Positions 36,057 through 47,630 of a stretch of 64,000 nt of DNA are shown here, one piece after another (the stretch's first letter is position 1; each line of letters starts with the position of its first letter). The DNA lies in contig NC_030824.1 of the NCBI RefSeq assembly GCF_001704415.2, positions 33,723,022 to 33,787,021 on the forward strand, read 5' to 3'. The translations under genes were made by a program, and so were the position numbers. The notes under the pieces were generated by a model, which was given only the letters and a program-made list of their open reading frames with translations, was not told where the DNA came from and made no database searches. The stretch is from Capra hircus (Eukaryota > Chordata > Mammalia > Artiodactyla > Bovidae).

Positions 36057-37657
36057 GAGAAGGTTTAAATATAAACTTTTAGGTGTAAATAGTATATAAG
36101 TAATTTAGCTTAGTGTATGCATATATATATGATTAATATTATAAATATTATATTTTTGAGATAAAGACAGAGTAAAGTACAAAGAAAAAACATTCAGGAG
36201 TAAATTTTGCTGAAAGAAAATGCTAAGAGGACAGGTATCCATACTTGTACTAAGATATGCTGTGCTTGTATGTACGTCATGTAAAAAAGAGTTGTTGAGT
36301 TAGCTAATGACTTCTCACTGTGCCAATAGAATGTGTCTGGTAGCAAAATGAATCAGTAGTTTAAGAAGAAAATACTAGAGAGATGAGTTCACCTGCTAGC
36401 TGTAAACCAGTTGGTTCTTTCTATCATGTGAGATATAAAAGATGTATTTTAATGCTAGGAGTTCATAATACATCTATTTGTATGGAATGCTTTTATCTTG
36501 CATGAAATTCAATAAATACTTAGATTTCTGAACCACACAAAGTTAGAATTTCTGTAGGACTGGATTCAAATTCTAAAGTAAATTTCAATTGTTTTTACTT
36601 AAAGTTCAATTTTTAACAAATGGAAATTATTGCTTTCCATTATATTAAGATTCAGATATTTGGTACATTTCCTCTTCAGTTTCATTTGACACAAAACTTC
36701 ATTACTAATATCTCCTTCTTAATCACCCATCTTGGTGTTAATTTTATTTATAAATTTATATTTAGAAAAATTTAATCTAAAAAATGTTCTGAATTTCCAA
36801 ATACCATGGAACTAAAATATATATATTTTCTTTGTGTCGCATAGATAATTTATTATGTAGAGATAATAACATTATTATATAAAAGCATATAGCTAAACAA
36901 GATAAAGAAATTTTTTGGCTCCTACACTCACACCCATTCACTAACAATAAACTAGTAAAAACAGCTAACATTTGGGTCTTATACTTCCAGGTATTTTATG
37001 TGTATGTGGGTATGGATATATTTATTTATATATAATATGTATACGTAATGTTTACTACAACACACTTTATTATGTTATGTAATATATTAAATAAAGCAAT
37101 ATTTTTTGATAAGAATTTTCCTTTTAGTAATATTTCCTGTGTCTCTTTTCATATCCATGGATTAAAATCTGTCTTACTCTTTTTAAAAGCTTTATGGATA
37201 GGACTTTATTTCCTTTTGAGATTTGCTATAATACTCAGAATCACTGGTTATTCACCTTGTGACTGAGCACCGCCACATAAGATTTGAGTCTATGTTTGGT
37301 GTGCTGTTAACTGTTTTGGTAGCCTTATTTTACCTAAAACTGTGAATGAAGAATGATCAGTGGAGATGTGCCATAAAAATAATATTTTCATGTCAAGTGA
37401 AGCCACAGTGATGATCATGGTGTACAAATGCTGCTTCCATAAAAATTCAAAAAATAATTTAAAAGGCAGGAAAATTTACACATCTCATGCCACTTGTAAA
37501 TCCAAATATGACAAACTTGAAAAAAACACTGGAGCAGTATCAATATCATAGATAAACGTCTATTGCAAATTTGGTTTCAGCACATCATTTACAATATTGA
37601 ATCAATGAAACAGTAAGTTTAATTGATTAAATTATAGTTATATAGGTAATTAATATA
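36057..37657. other. AT-rich unique sequence
   Basis: No recognised feature in 1.6 kb. Confidence 0.5.
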
Positions 37658-37850
37658 ACTTGCCAGGTGGCACAGCGGTAAAGAATCTACCAGCCAATGC
37701 AGGAGATGTTGGGAATGTGGGTTCAAATCGTGGGTTGGGACGATCCCCTGGAGAAGGAAATGTATTTTTGCCTGGAAAATTCTATGAGCAGAGGATCCTG
37801 GCAGGCTACAGCCCATGGAATCACAAAGAGTAGGACACAACTGGGCACAC
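37658..37850 (+). repeat. Bov-tA SINE
   Basis: tRNA-like head (ggcacagcggtaaagaatct) then the Bov-A part (cccctggagaaggaaatg; caggctacagcccatggaat). Confidence 0.9.
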
Positions 37851-38117
37851 ATACTATACCACACATACATATAGTAATTAACTTGTAAATATGTTTTGGT
37901 TTTATATCTGCATAAATGCTATTACAGTTTATATATAAAATACTATTATATTTAATATTTTAATAAAAATCTTTGTAAGATGAGTAGCTCATAATAATTT
38001 GACTATTTCTTTAAGAGGCCATACCTTATTCAACTTTAAAAGACACTGACATAGAAAACAGCCTCAACACATATTATGTGATATCTACTTCCTGTTTTCT
38101 GAACATTTTATTTTGAA

Positions 38118-38325
38118 ATGCTTGGGGCTGGTGCACGGTGATGACCCAGAGAGATGTTATGGGGAGGGAGGTGGGAGGGGGGTTCATGTTTGAGAACGCA
38201 TGCACACCCGTGGTGGATTCAAGTCAATGTATGGCAAAACCAATACTGTATTGTAAAGTAAAATAAAGTAAAAATAGAAATTTAAAAAAAAACTTTAAAA
38301 AATTAAATAAAAATAAAAATAAAGA
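38118..38325 (+). mobile_element. L1 3' UTR fragment
   Basis: A ruminant L1 terminal fragment: gcttggggctggtgcac, a GGGAGGGAGGTGGGAGGGG tract, ggtggattcaagtcaatgta, and an A-rich tail. The G-rich tract is typical of L1 3' UTRs and can form a G-quadruplex. Confidence 0.88.
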
Positions 38326-38890
38326 ATATGCTGTGTTTTACACATATTTAATGTCAAAAGTAAAAATGAAGGCATAATTGGACTTTTCAATGAAGCAAAA
38401 AGTAAAAGAGTTAAACAGAGGAAGAATTTTCCAATGTCATTGATGATCCACTTGAAAATATAGAATATAAAATTCATTAGGAATTTTACAACTATGACAG
38501 CATAGTTTATTCATTATGATTATGTCAATCCAGAATATTATGGTTTCTCAATATATATATGCCTAAAATATAGAGATGAATGCATACATAAGTAACTAAT
38601 GTATTGTTTTTATTGAATATAAATGGATAGTTTTGCTTGCATAAAATTTACATTTTGATGAGCATTTTGAGAAGATATATGAGCAATTTGTCTTAAAATT
38701 AAGACATTAATTTCTTGAAAAAAATCTGCCTAAATTTTATAGAGAAAAATCTTTAAAACATTTAATTACATACTTTTGAACAGATAGAAATTAATCATTT
38801 GCATACACATAAAAAATTTAGGAGAAAGACAAGTGTTCCAGAATGGCAGAGGACAGCCCTCCAAAAATTTACATCTCTATAAAAGATATG
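38326..38890. other. AT-rich unique sequence
   Basis: No recognised feature. Confidence 0.5.
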
Positions 38891-38897
38891 AAAGATT

Positions 38898-39371
38898 TTG
38901 GGTCAGCCAATCAAAAAATGGGCCAAAGAACTAAACAGACATTTCTCCAAAGAAGACATACAGATGGCTAACAAACACATGAAAAGATGCTCATCATCAC
39001 TCATTATCAGAAAAATGCAAATCAAGACAACAATGAAGTACCATCTCACGCCGGTCAGAATGGCTGCTATCAAAAAGCCTACAAACAATAAATGCTGGAG
39101 AGGGTGTGGAGGAAAGGGAACACTTTTACACTGTTGGTGGGAATGCAAATTAGTACAGCCACTATGGAGAGCAGTGTGGAGATTCCTTAAAAAACTAGAA
39201 ATAGAACTGCCATACGACCCAGCAATCCCACTGCTGGGTATACACACTGAGGAAACCAGAATGGAAAGAGACACGTGTACCTCAATTTTCACTGCAGCAC
39301 TGTTTATAATAGCTAGGACATGGAAGCAACCTAGATGTCCATTAGCAGACGAATGGACAAGAAAGCTATGA
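38898..39371 (+). pseudogene. L1 ORF2 C-terminal remnant
   Basis: 157 codons of L1 ORF2p starting inside the protein (MGQPIKKWAKELNRHFSKED). It keeps the cysteine-rich CWRGCGGKGTLLHCWWECK segment near residues 67-85 and the LPYDPAIPLLGI motif. It ends at a stop where WTRKL is followed by tga instead of the usual tryptophan (compare WIRKLWYIY at 4.9-5.1 kb). Without EN and RT it is inert. Confidence 0.9.
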
Positions 39372-39874
39372 CACATATACAGAATGGAATATTATTCAGC
39401 TATTATAAAGAATGCATTTGAATCAGTTCTAGTGAGGTGATGAAATTGGAGCCTATTATACAAAGTGAAGTAAGTCAGAAAGAAAAACACCAATACACTA
39501 TATTACTGCATATACATGGATTGAAAATGATGGTAAAGATGACCCTATATGTGAGACAGCAAAAGAGACACAGATATGAATAACAAACTTTTGGACTCTG
39601 TGGGAGAAGGTGAGGGTGGGATGATTTTGAGAGAATAACATTGAAACATGTGTATTACCATACATGAAATAGATCACCAGTCCAAGTTCGATGCTTGAAA
39701 CAAGGCACTCAAAGCCAGTGCACTGGGACAACTCTGAGGGATGGGGTGGGGGACACATGAACACCCACAGCAGATTCATGTCAGTGTATGGCAAAAACCA
39801 CTACATATTGTAAAGTAATTAGCCTCCAATTAAAATAAATTAATTAATTAAAAATAAAATAAAACAAAGAAACA
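38901..39874 (+). mobile_element. 5'-truncated L1 with TSD
   Basis: 974 bp comprising the ORF2 C-terminus, 3' UTR and an A-rich tail containing ATTA units. It is flanked by exact AAAGATTTTG at 38891-38900 and 39875-39884. A relatively young copy. Confidence 0.95.
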
Positions 39875-39884
39875 AAAGATTTTG

Positions 39885-40916
39885 CTTCAAAGTAAGCTTC
39901 TCAGGGTCTGGATTTAACCAAAGTCTTGCAACAGCCTAAGTAGTGGTTATTCAGTAATGACAGCTAAATCTTTATAGGTATAGCTGATTTGGGGATATTT
40001 CAACTTGTCATCTTCCCATCTCCTCTCCCCAAATCCATAGTAGCCTTTCTAATGACAGCTTCACAATCATGAAAGCTGTGAAAACTAGCAGTCTAGTAGT
40101 CATTGAAAGGGGCAGGCCTTGTGCATAGTTGAAACAGAAGCCCTATCTCTGGATAACTGCCACTTTTGACATTGATGGAAAGTTCCTGCAAAAATCCCAT
40201 TCCCAGGTCTGATTGAATCTGAGGTAGGTCAATGGAAAAAGTTCTCTCCCTCAAGCAGTTGTTGAAAAACTTAGTGATAATTACTTAACATCACAGCAGG
40301 CTAAAGCAACGATACTAACTGGGACAAACAAGAGGAAAGTAAAACATTGTGAGGAAGATATGAGAAATAAGATATCCATAGTAGTTTTAAAAGGCTTCTC
40401 ATTATCCTAGATATCTAAAAGGCCATGTGCTTGTGCAGGGCTGTGTGTATATGACAAGAAAATCTCAAAGAAACATTGTTGCTTCACTTGTGGCTGACTG
40501 AAACTCTATGCTAGCAGAAGGTAAAGACAAAGCAGAGCTGAAAATTGCCACCATGATCTCAGATCAGAAATGTTGCATCATGACCAAATCTGAAACTCAT
40601 TGATTCCAGGTATAAATGAATCTTTGTCCAATCACTACTTAACCTCTAAGCTAAATGAGCAGAGACTTTAGTAGTCAAACATGTCAGGGAAAAGAGACTT
40701 TATGAAATCAGCTCAGGAAAGTTACTAAATTGCAAAAAATCCCCCATAACTAGTACCATCAGCAAAATATAAAGAAGCAGGAAGTCTGATATCCACACTT
40801 GCCAATTATTTTATCTAAGACATTCAGTTTTCAAACAAAAAATTTTTTTCAGTAAATTATTAAATCATGGCATTACGCTCTGTATCAAGTAAACAAAACA
40901 GTCAATAGAAACTCCC
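39885..40916 (+). mobile_element. Probable old L1 5' region (L1M-type), decayed
   Basis: The stretch before the BovB cluster (40740-40926) reads like old L1 5' UTR/ORF1 leader sequence. It includes acagtcaatagaaactccct, and the continuation after the cluster at 42954 (taaggaagaacagatgttgg) fits the same element. The earlier part, 39.9-40.7 kb, may be the same L1 or unique DNA. Assignment is from pattern memory only. Confidence 0.4.
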
Positions 40917-40925
40917 TAAGGAAGA

Positions 40926-41486
40926 ATGGAAATTTCATGGAGCCATGAAATTAAAAGACGCTTACCCCTTGGAAGAAAAGTTATGACCAACCTAGATAGC
41001 ATATTCAAAAGCAGACACATTACTTTGCCGACTAAGGTACATCTAGTCAAGGCTATGGTTTCTCCTGTGGTCATGTATGGATGTGAGAGTTGGACTGTGA
41101 AGAAGGCAGAGCGCCAAAGAATTGATGCTTTTGAACTGTGGTGTTGGAGAAGACTCTTGAGAGTCCCTTGGACTGCAAGGAGTTCCAACCAGTCCATTCT
41201 AAAGGAGATCAACCCTGGGATTTCTTTGGAAGGAATGATGCTAAAGCTGAAACTCCAGTACTTTGGCCACCTCATGCGAAGAGTTGACTCATTGAAAAAA
41301 ACTCTGTTGCTGGGAGGGATTGTGGGCAGGAGGAGAAGGGGACAACAGAGGATGAGATGGCTGGATGGCATCACGGACTCAATGGACATGAGTCTGAGTG
41401 AACTCCGGGAGATGGTGTTGAACAGGGAGGCCTGGTGTGCTGCAATTCATGGGGTCGCAAAGAGTCGGACACGACTGAGCAACTGA
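40926..41486 (+). pseudogene. BovB ORF remnant: intact C-terminal end
   Basis: 186 codons uninterrupted from the truncation point to a natural-looking stop after HGVAKSRTRLSN. This is the only one of the short copies that keeps the frame to the very end, including the basic GGIVGRRRRGQQRMRWLDGI segment. The EN and RT are absent. Confidence 0.88.
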
Positions 41487-41495
41487 ACTGAACTG
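40930..41495 (+). mobile_element. BovB 3' end, first of a tandem pair
   Basis: About 565 bp from ggagccatgaaattaaaaga to the tail gaactgaactgaa. It is preceded by AAGGAAGAATGG at 40918-40929 and followed by AAGGAGGAATG at 41496-41506. It shares the unusual variants actctgttgctgggaggg, gggattgtgggcagg and gagatggtgttgaacaggga with its neighbour at 41.5-42.7 kb. Other copies here read ctgatgctgg and attgggggcagg. Confidence 0.93.
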
Positions 41496-41503
41496 AAGGA
41501 GGA

Positions 41504-42697
41504 ATGAACTCCCTGATGTTCAAGCTGGGTTTAGAAAAGGAAGAGGAACCAGAGATCAAATTGCCAACATTCAATGGATCATGGAAAAAGCAAGAGAGTT
41601 CCAGAAAAACATCTATTTCTGCTTTACTGACTATGCCAAAGCCTTTGACTGTGTGGATCACAATAAACTGGAAAATTCTGAAAGAGATGGGAATACCAGA
41701 CCACCTAACCTGCCTCTTGAGAAATCTGTATGCATGTCAGGAAGCAACAGTTAGAACCTTACATGGACCAACATACTGGTTCCAAATAGGAAAAAGAGTA
41801 CGTCAAGGCTGTATATTGTCACCCTGCTTATTTAACTTATATGCAGAGTACATCATGAGAAACACTGGACTGGAAGAAACACAAGGTGAAATCAAGATTG
41901 CTGGGAGAAACATCTATAACCTCAGATATACAGACGACACCACCCTTATGGCAGAAAGTGAAGAGGAACTAAAAATCCTCTTGATGAAAGTGAAAAAGGA
42001 GAGCGAAAAAGTAGGCTTTAAGCTCAACATTCAGAAAACGAAGATCATGGCATCCGGTCTCATCACTTCATGGGAAATAGGTGGGCAAACAGCGGAAACA
42101 ATGTCAGACTTTATTTTTGGGGGCTCCAAAATCACTGCAGATGGTGACTGGAGCCATGAAATTAAAAGACACTTACTCCTTGGAAGAAACGTTATGATCA
42201 ACCTAGATAGCATATTGAAAAGCAGAGACATTACTTTGCCGACTAAGGTCCGTCTAGTCAAGGCTATGGTTTTTCCCGTGGTCATGTATGGATGTGAGAG
42301 TTGGACTGTGAAGAAGGCAGAGCACTGAAGAATTGATGCTTTTGAACTGTGGTGTTGGAGAAGACTCTTGAGAGTCCCTTGGACTGCAAGGAGATCCAAC
42401 CAGTCCATTCTGAAGGAGATCAACCCTGGGATTTCTTTGGAAGAAATGATGCTAAAGCTGAAACTCCAGTACTTTGGCCACCTCATGGGAAGAGTTGACT
42501 CATTGGAAAAGACTCTGTTGCTGGGAGGGATTGTGGGCAGGAGGAGAAGGGGACGACAGAGGATGAGATGGCTGGATGGCATCACGGACTCAATGGACGT
42601 GAGTCTGAGTGAACTCCAGGAGATGGTGTTGAACAGGGAGGCCTGGTGTGCTGCGATTCATGGGGTCGCAAAGAGTCAGACAGGACTGAGCAACTGA
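41504..42697 (+). pseudogene. BovB ORF remnant: RT to C-terminus, one stop codon
   Basis: One frame of about 397 codons broken only by a TGA at 42326-42328. There the CGA arginine codon of the family (kaehrRID) has become TGA, a CpG-type transition. Visible landmarks are VRQGCILSPCLFNLYAEYIM and LRYTDDTTLMAESEEEL (YTDD rather than YADD), then the C-terminal blocks to HGVAKSQTGLSN. The first ~55 residues are out of the BovB frame because of a 2-nt deletion (aataaactggaaaattctg versus gaaactgtggaaaattctg at 2.6 kb). The copy at 56.4 kb has the same deletion. Confidence 0.88.
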
Positions 42698-42706
42698 ACT
42701 GAACTG
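41505..42706 (+). mobile_element. BovB 3' part, second of a tandem pair
   Basis: 1.2 kb starting in the RT (ctccctgatgttcaagctgg) and ending in gaactgaactgaa, followed by AAGGAAGAATGG at 42707-42718. It is the same subfamily as the preceding copy, with which it lies head to tail. The clean junctions at tail and target sequence suggest insertion into the earlier copy's TSD rather than a segmental duplication. Confidence 0.93.
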
Positions 42707-42731
42707 AAGGAAGAATGGGGATGGGGCGGGG

Positions 42732-42952
42732 GGGCTTCCCAGGTGATGCTAATGGTAAAGAACTCACCTGCCAATGCTGGAGATGTCAGAAATGCAGGCT
42801 CAATCTTTGGGTCAGGAATATCCCCTGGAGCAGGGTATGCCAAGCCACTCCAATATTCCTGCTTGGAGAATTCCAAAGACAGAGGAGCCTGGTGAGCTAT
42901 GGTCCATAGAGTTGCAAAGAGTTGGACACAACTGAAGTGACTTGCCATGCAT
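42732..42952 (+). repeat. Bov-tA SINE
   Basis: tRNA-like head gggcttcccaggtgatgc, then the Bov-A part (ccactccaatattcctgctt; gttggacacaactgaagtga). It is followed by TAAGGAAGAA at 42954-42963, the same word found before the BovB pair at 40917-40926. Confidence 0.92.
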
Positions 42953-42963
42953 GTAAGGAAGAA

Positions 42964-43199
42964 CAGATGTTGGCGATATTAAATAAATATTTTAAATTAA
43001 TTTTTAAATTGTATTCAAAGAAAAAACAGGAATATTGTTTAGAGGATTAAAGAATAGTGTGGATTGATATATCATGTAATGCAGACTATCAAAAAATAGA
43101 AAAAAAAAATAACCCAGAAAGGAAACAAAAAGAAATTCTGGGATTGAGAGGTATATTGTTAGAACTCCTTACAAAATTCTTGAAATTTTTATTCTCACA
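42964..43199 (+). mobile_element. Possible continuation of old L1 5' region
   Basis: A-rich sequence following the insertion cluster. It fits the continuation of the L1M-type leader seen before 40917, but is strongly decayed. Confidence 0.3.
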
Positions 43200-43515
43200 T
43201 TGTGAAGGTATCCAGAAGTGGGGCCTTTGAAAAGTGTCTATGGCATGAGAATGGAGTCCTCATGAATAGGACTGTTCACATTTTATAAAAGAGGCTCCAG
43301 AGAACTCTTTTATTCCTTCCACCAGGTGAAACCATGAGATGATGACTTCTGTCTATGAACCAGGTGACATGTCCTTAACAGAAATAAAGTTACCAGCACT
43401 TTGATCTCAGACTTCCAAGCTTCTAGAATTGTGAGAAAAGAGTGTTTGTTGGTTATGAGCTATACAGTCCATGATAAATTTGGTATCATAGCCCAGACTA
43501 AGACAAATAGTAACT
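43200..43515 (+). mobile_element. MaLR-type (MLT1-like) LTR
   Basis: Recognisable by its order of blocks: ggtatccagaagtggggcct, tcctcatgaataggactgtt, ttgatctcagacttccaagc with the nearby agaattgtgaga, and agcccagactaagac at the end. This is an ancient mammalian LTR and appears solo. Confidence 0.7.
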
Positions 43516-44251
43516 GATATTTTAAATAAGCACAAGAGGAGTTCAAATCTCTAACACAAGAGAAGATTTGAGTTGACTTAAGAAAAAAATAAGCATACTT
43601 GAAAATAGGTCAATAGAGATTATCCAGTCTTAGAAGCAAGAGAGGAAAAAGTGGAGATAGTCACAGGTGTCTGGGGGACACCATGTTGTTTACCAACGTG
43701 CAGACAATGATAGTGACAGAAGGACAGCAGAGAGGAAAAGGCAGAAAGTACATTTGATGAAACAATACAGTATAATTCCTCTATATACACACCTTCAACC
43801 TGTGAGCTTTCAAAGATTGAATGTCTGTTCTCATGTCCAATCATGTAGGTTGCTTCATGTGCCTGGCATACATTGTCACGTGTGTGTATCTTCTATAAGC
43901 GGTTGTGCTTTTGTGTACTTTATCACAAACAATTCTATACCCAGGAAGCAATCCTTCAAAAAACAAACATAAAATTAAGATGAATTTTTAAAAATTCTGA
44001 AGAATTTATTTCAGCAGACCTGGACTGTAAGAAATTCTTAAAGGAGTCTTTCAGGCTTAAATGAAAGAATACTTAGAAATGAGTTCAATCAATCCAAGAA
44101 AATAAAGATCATTGATAAAATAATAGGCTTATTTAGGAGATATTGTGGGTTTACTTAGGAACATGATAATAAAAAAAAGAACATGTCAATAAAGCAAATA
44201 TTGCAATAAGGTCAGTCAGATAAAATTGATTTCTCAGTGCATATAAAAGTT
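43516..44251. other. Unique sequence
   Basis: No recognised element. Open frames on both strands at 43.62-43.97 kb overlap each other and have no recognisable motif. Confidence 0.45.
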
Positions 44252-44625
44252 ACTGATGATCCTACATGCAGGGAAGCAAAGGAGACACAGATGCAAAGAA
44301 CAGACTCCTGGACTCAGTGGGAGAAGACGAGGGTGGGATGATTTGAGAGAATAGCATTAATACACGTACATTACCACATGTAAAATAGTTGACCAGTGCA
44401 AGTTTGATGCATGAAGCAAGGCACCCAAAGCCAAGGCTGGTGCTCTGGGACAACCCTGAGGGATAGGATAGAAAGGGAGGTAAGAATGAGGTTCAAGATG
44501 GAGGGGACATATATATACCTGTGACTGATTCATGTATGACAAAAACCATCACAATATTGTAAAGTAATTTTTATCCAATTAAAATTAATTAATTAATTAT
44601 TTTAAAATGAAACAAAACAAAGCTA
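44252..44625 (+). mobile_element. L1 3' UTR fragment
   Basis: Close in pattern to 39520-39860: gggaagcaaaggagacacag, gacgagggtgggatgatttg, a gacaaccctgagggatagga block, then (ATTA)n and an A-rich tail. Confidence 0.85.
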
Positions 44626-44694
44626 TGTTTGCATTTTAATATACTCTATTATGTGTGTAGTACCCTATGTATAGAAAGCAATGTGCATACCTTA

Positions 44695-44712
44695 GTGACT
44701 GAACAACAACAA
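44695..44712 (+). repeat. 18-nt BovB-type tail-only insertion with TSD
   Basis: The 18 nt GTGACTGAACAACAACAA match the end of the diverged BovB at 25.5 kb. They are flanked by exact CATACCTTA at 44686-44694 and 44713-44721. Such a short match could be chance, but tail plus duplication together make a minimal retroinsertion likely. Confidence 0.7.
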
Positions 44713-44721
44713 CATACCTTA

Positions 44722-45199
44722 ACTAGAAAACACTCTATTGCTAAAAACTGCCTAACATCATCTGAGCATTCAGTGAGTCATAATCATTTTGCAATAGTAA
44801 TGTTCAAATGTGATCATAGATCACCATAGCGTTTATAATAATAAAAAAGTTTGAAACATTGTGAAAGTTACTAAAGTGTTACACAGCGACATGAAGTGAG
44901 CAAAGGGTGTGGAAAATATGCCATAGATAGACTTGCTTAATGCAAAGTTAACACAAATTTTCAATTTGCAAAAAACAGAAATTCTGTAAAATTTGGTAAA
45001 GTGGAGTGCAATAAAACAATGTCTACTACACATAAATAAGCAGGAGAAACAGTATAATTTTAAAGATTTCGATTTTAAAACTGTCATCATCTAGCTTAAA
45101 AGACAACTGATGAAAGAGATAACCATAAAGTTACGTAGATGGTTTATGGTATATAAAGTCATGATTTGTGTGACAAATGTAACATAAAGAAGGCAGACA
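44722..45199. other. AT-rich sequence
   Basis: No certain element; may already belong to the decayed L1 that follows. Confidence 0.4.
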
Positions 45200-47630
45200 G
45201 AGAATGAATCTGCTTTGGAGAAAACTTTGCTTATGATTTTGAAATTAAGCTAGCATTACTCTAAACTATAAAAGTTTATGTAAAAAGATGTAATTATAAT
45301 GCCAAGGCAACCACTAAGAGCTTATCTCTAAATATATAGTTTTAAGAAAAGGAATTAAAATGGAGGACAAGAAAATGTTTACTTTGCATGAAAGAAAACT
45401 GAAATGTAGGGATAGAGGAGTGTATGAAATTCAAGACATGTGTGAAGCAAATGGCACAATATCAAACACCATTTTTATTTATCAGTATTTTCATTAACCT
45501 TAAACATACTAACTATTCCAATGAAAAGTCATATATTGGTAGAGGGAGAAAGGATGCTATTCAACTATATATTATACCCAGGTAAATGCTTTAGATTTAA
45601 AGTCACAAATAGAAATATAAAGGGAAGGAAAAATTATCCCCTGCAAATAATAAACAAAGGAACAAGGTTGGATCTATTAATATGAGGCAAAATAGAATTG
45701 AAGAAAAATAGTTACTAGAATCAAATAAACATTCAAATGGTAAAAGGATGAAATAGGAAGATACAGAAAGTAATACAGGTATGCGGTTAATAACAATGTT
45801 CTAAAATGTATAAAGCAAAAGCTGAGAGAATTGAAATAAAAGAGAAAATTTAACAGTAGCAGTTGGAGAATATGGAAAAATTATTTTAAAAAACTTAAAC
45901 AACTAATGGATCTGTGAATAAACCACAAGGAAAATTCAGAAATACTTTTATAAGAAAATAAAGACACATGAAAATTATGGAATGCAGCCAAAGTGTCCCT
46001 TAAAATGAAATTTTTGGCATCAAAAAGGAATGAAGATAAAAAAAATAATTCTACCTTTTTCACCAAAATAAAATATAAATTAGAAAGTTAACTAAACTCA
46101 AATCTAGCAGAAGGTAAAAAAAAAAAAAAAACAGGTTAAAATAGAAATAAATGAAATAGGAGATCAAAAACAACACGGGACATCAATAAAATCAGAAGTT
46201 AGATCCTTGAAAAGATTTTTTAAAGTTAATAAAATTTTAGCTTGACTGACCAAGGAAAAAGAAAGATCTAAAAAACAGTGGGAATGAAAGAAGGTACACC
46301 TCCAATGACTTTACAAATATATATTATAAATAAAGAAATAACATGAACAGCTACTTATCATATATATTAATATATGTATATTATCAAAATGAAAAAAAAT
46401 TCTAGAAAGACACAACTAAGTCAAGAAGAAATAGAAAATCTGAATAGACCTACCAAAAGTAAAGAGTGTTAATAAATAATTTTGAAAATTTCCATTAAAA
46501 AACAGTCCAGGATTAATTGCTTCAGTGGTAATCTCTCCCAAGCATACAAATTATATTCAATACAAATCCTTTACATATTTTTCCAAAAATATAAAATAAA
46601 TATAACTTTTTTCCACTAATTTCATGAGTTATATGGTAACCCTAATTTTGGTGTTATCCTGATATCAAAATAAGACAATGCATCAAATGAAAAGGAAACT
46701 ACAGAACAATGTCATTTAAAAACATAGATGGAAATGTTCGTCAAAATGCTAGCAACCAAATCCAGCAACATATCAGAAGCATCATATACCTTGATCAAAT
46801 GGGACAAACTATAAAAATAAAAGATCCATTTACCCTAAAGTCAAGAACCATATTATGGAACAAAGGACAAAATTCATGATTATCCATAGAGATGAAAAAA
46901 AAAACAACACCAAAAACCCTGATAAAGTGCACATTTTACTGTCAAACACTCAAGAATCTAGGAACAGAAACAGACTTCCTTTACCTAATAAAGATGATCA
47001 AGAGAAAAGCTACAGCTATATTGTATTTTATTGTTAAAGACTGAGTGTTTTCTTTTAGGTTTTTGTTTTTGTTTTTTTTTTTTTTGTAGAGAGAGAGCAA
47101 GATAAATATCTGCACTCTCTATTCTTTCACTTAATATTGTATTGGAAATTCTATATAGGGAAATGAGGCAGGAAAATATTTGAAAAGACATCCAGATTAG
47201 GTAGAAAGAAGTAAAACTTTGTATCTGTAATGCGATGCATACAATCTTGCATACAGAAAATACCAAGGAAACCACAAAAACATAATAAAACTAACTTCAG
47301 TAAGTTTATATAAATTCAGAATAAAAAAAGTTACTAGCATAGTAGCAAAGTCCAAAAAAGTCCAATTCACAATAGCACCAAATTAATAGAATATTTGGGA
47401 ATAAGTTCAGCAAAAGAAATAAAAAGAATTTTATTGAAAACTACTAAACACATGATTGAAATATTAAAATTTCTGATTAAAATAATTTTTAAAATAAATA
47501 CATTTTAAAAGTATCAACATAATGGAAAGCTATCACATGTTTACAAATAAGAAGACTAGATATTGTTATTATGGCAAAATTTCCTAAATAGATCTGCAAA
47601 TTCAATGTGATCCTTCTTAAATAATGATGA
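45200..47630 (+). mobile_element. Decayed L1 (L1M-type) ORF2 region
   Basis: Plus-strand order of ORF2 blocks is kept although all frames are lost: ccaaggcaaccactaagagc near 45302; tagatccttgaaaagatttt near 46201; agaaatagaaaatctgaata near 46427; aaaacagtccaggattaatt near 46499; ggaaactacagaacaatgtc near 46694; atatttgggaataagttcag near 47391; and atctgcaaattcaatgtgat near 47593. Contains an A16-type run near 46119-46133. Confidence 0.7.

Noticed and set aside
40926..42706. Simple segmental tandem duplication of one BovB
   Set aside because: The two copies have different 5' truncation points, and each is followed by tail plus target word, so serial insertion fits better, though duplication is not excluded.
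43620..43972. Overlapping ORFs on both strands as a gene
   Set aside because: No recognisable motif, no splice context, and composition like the neighbouring unique DNA.
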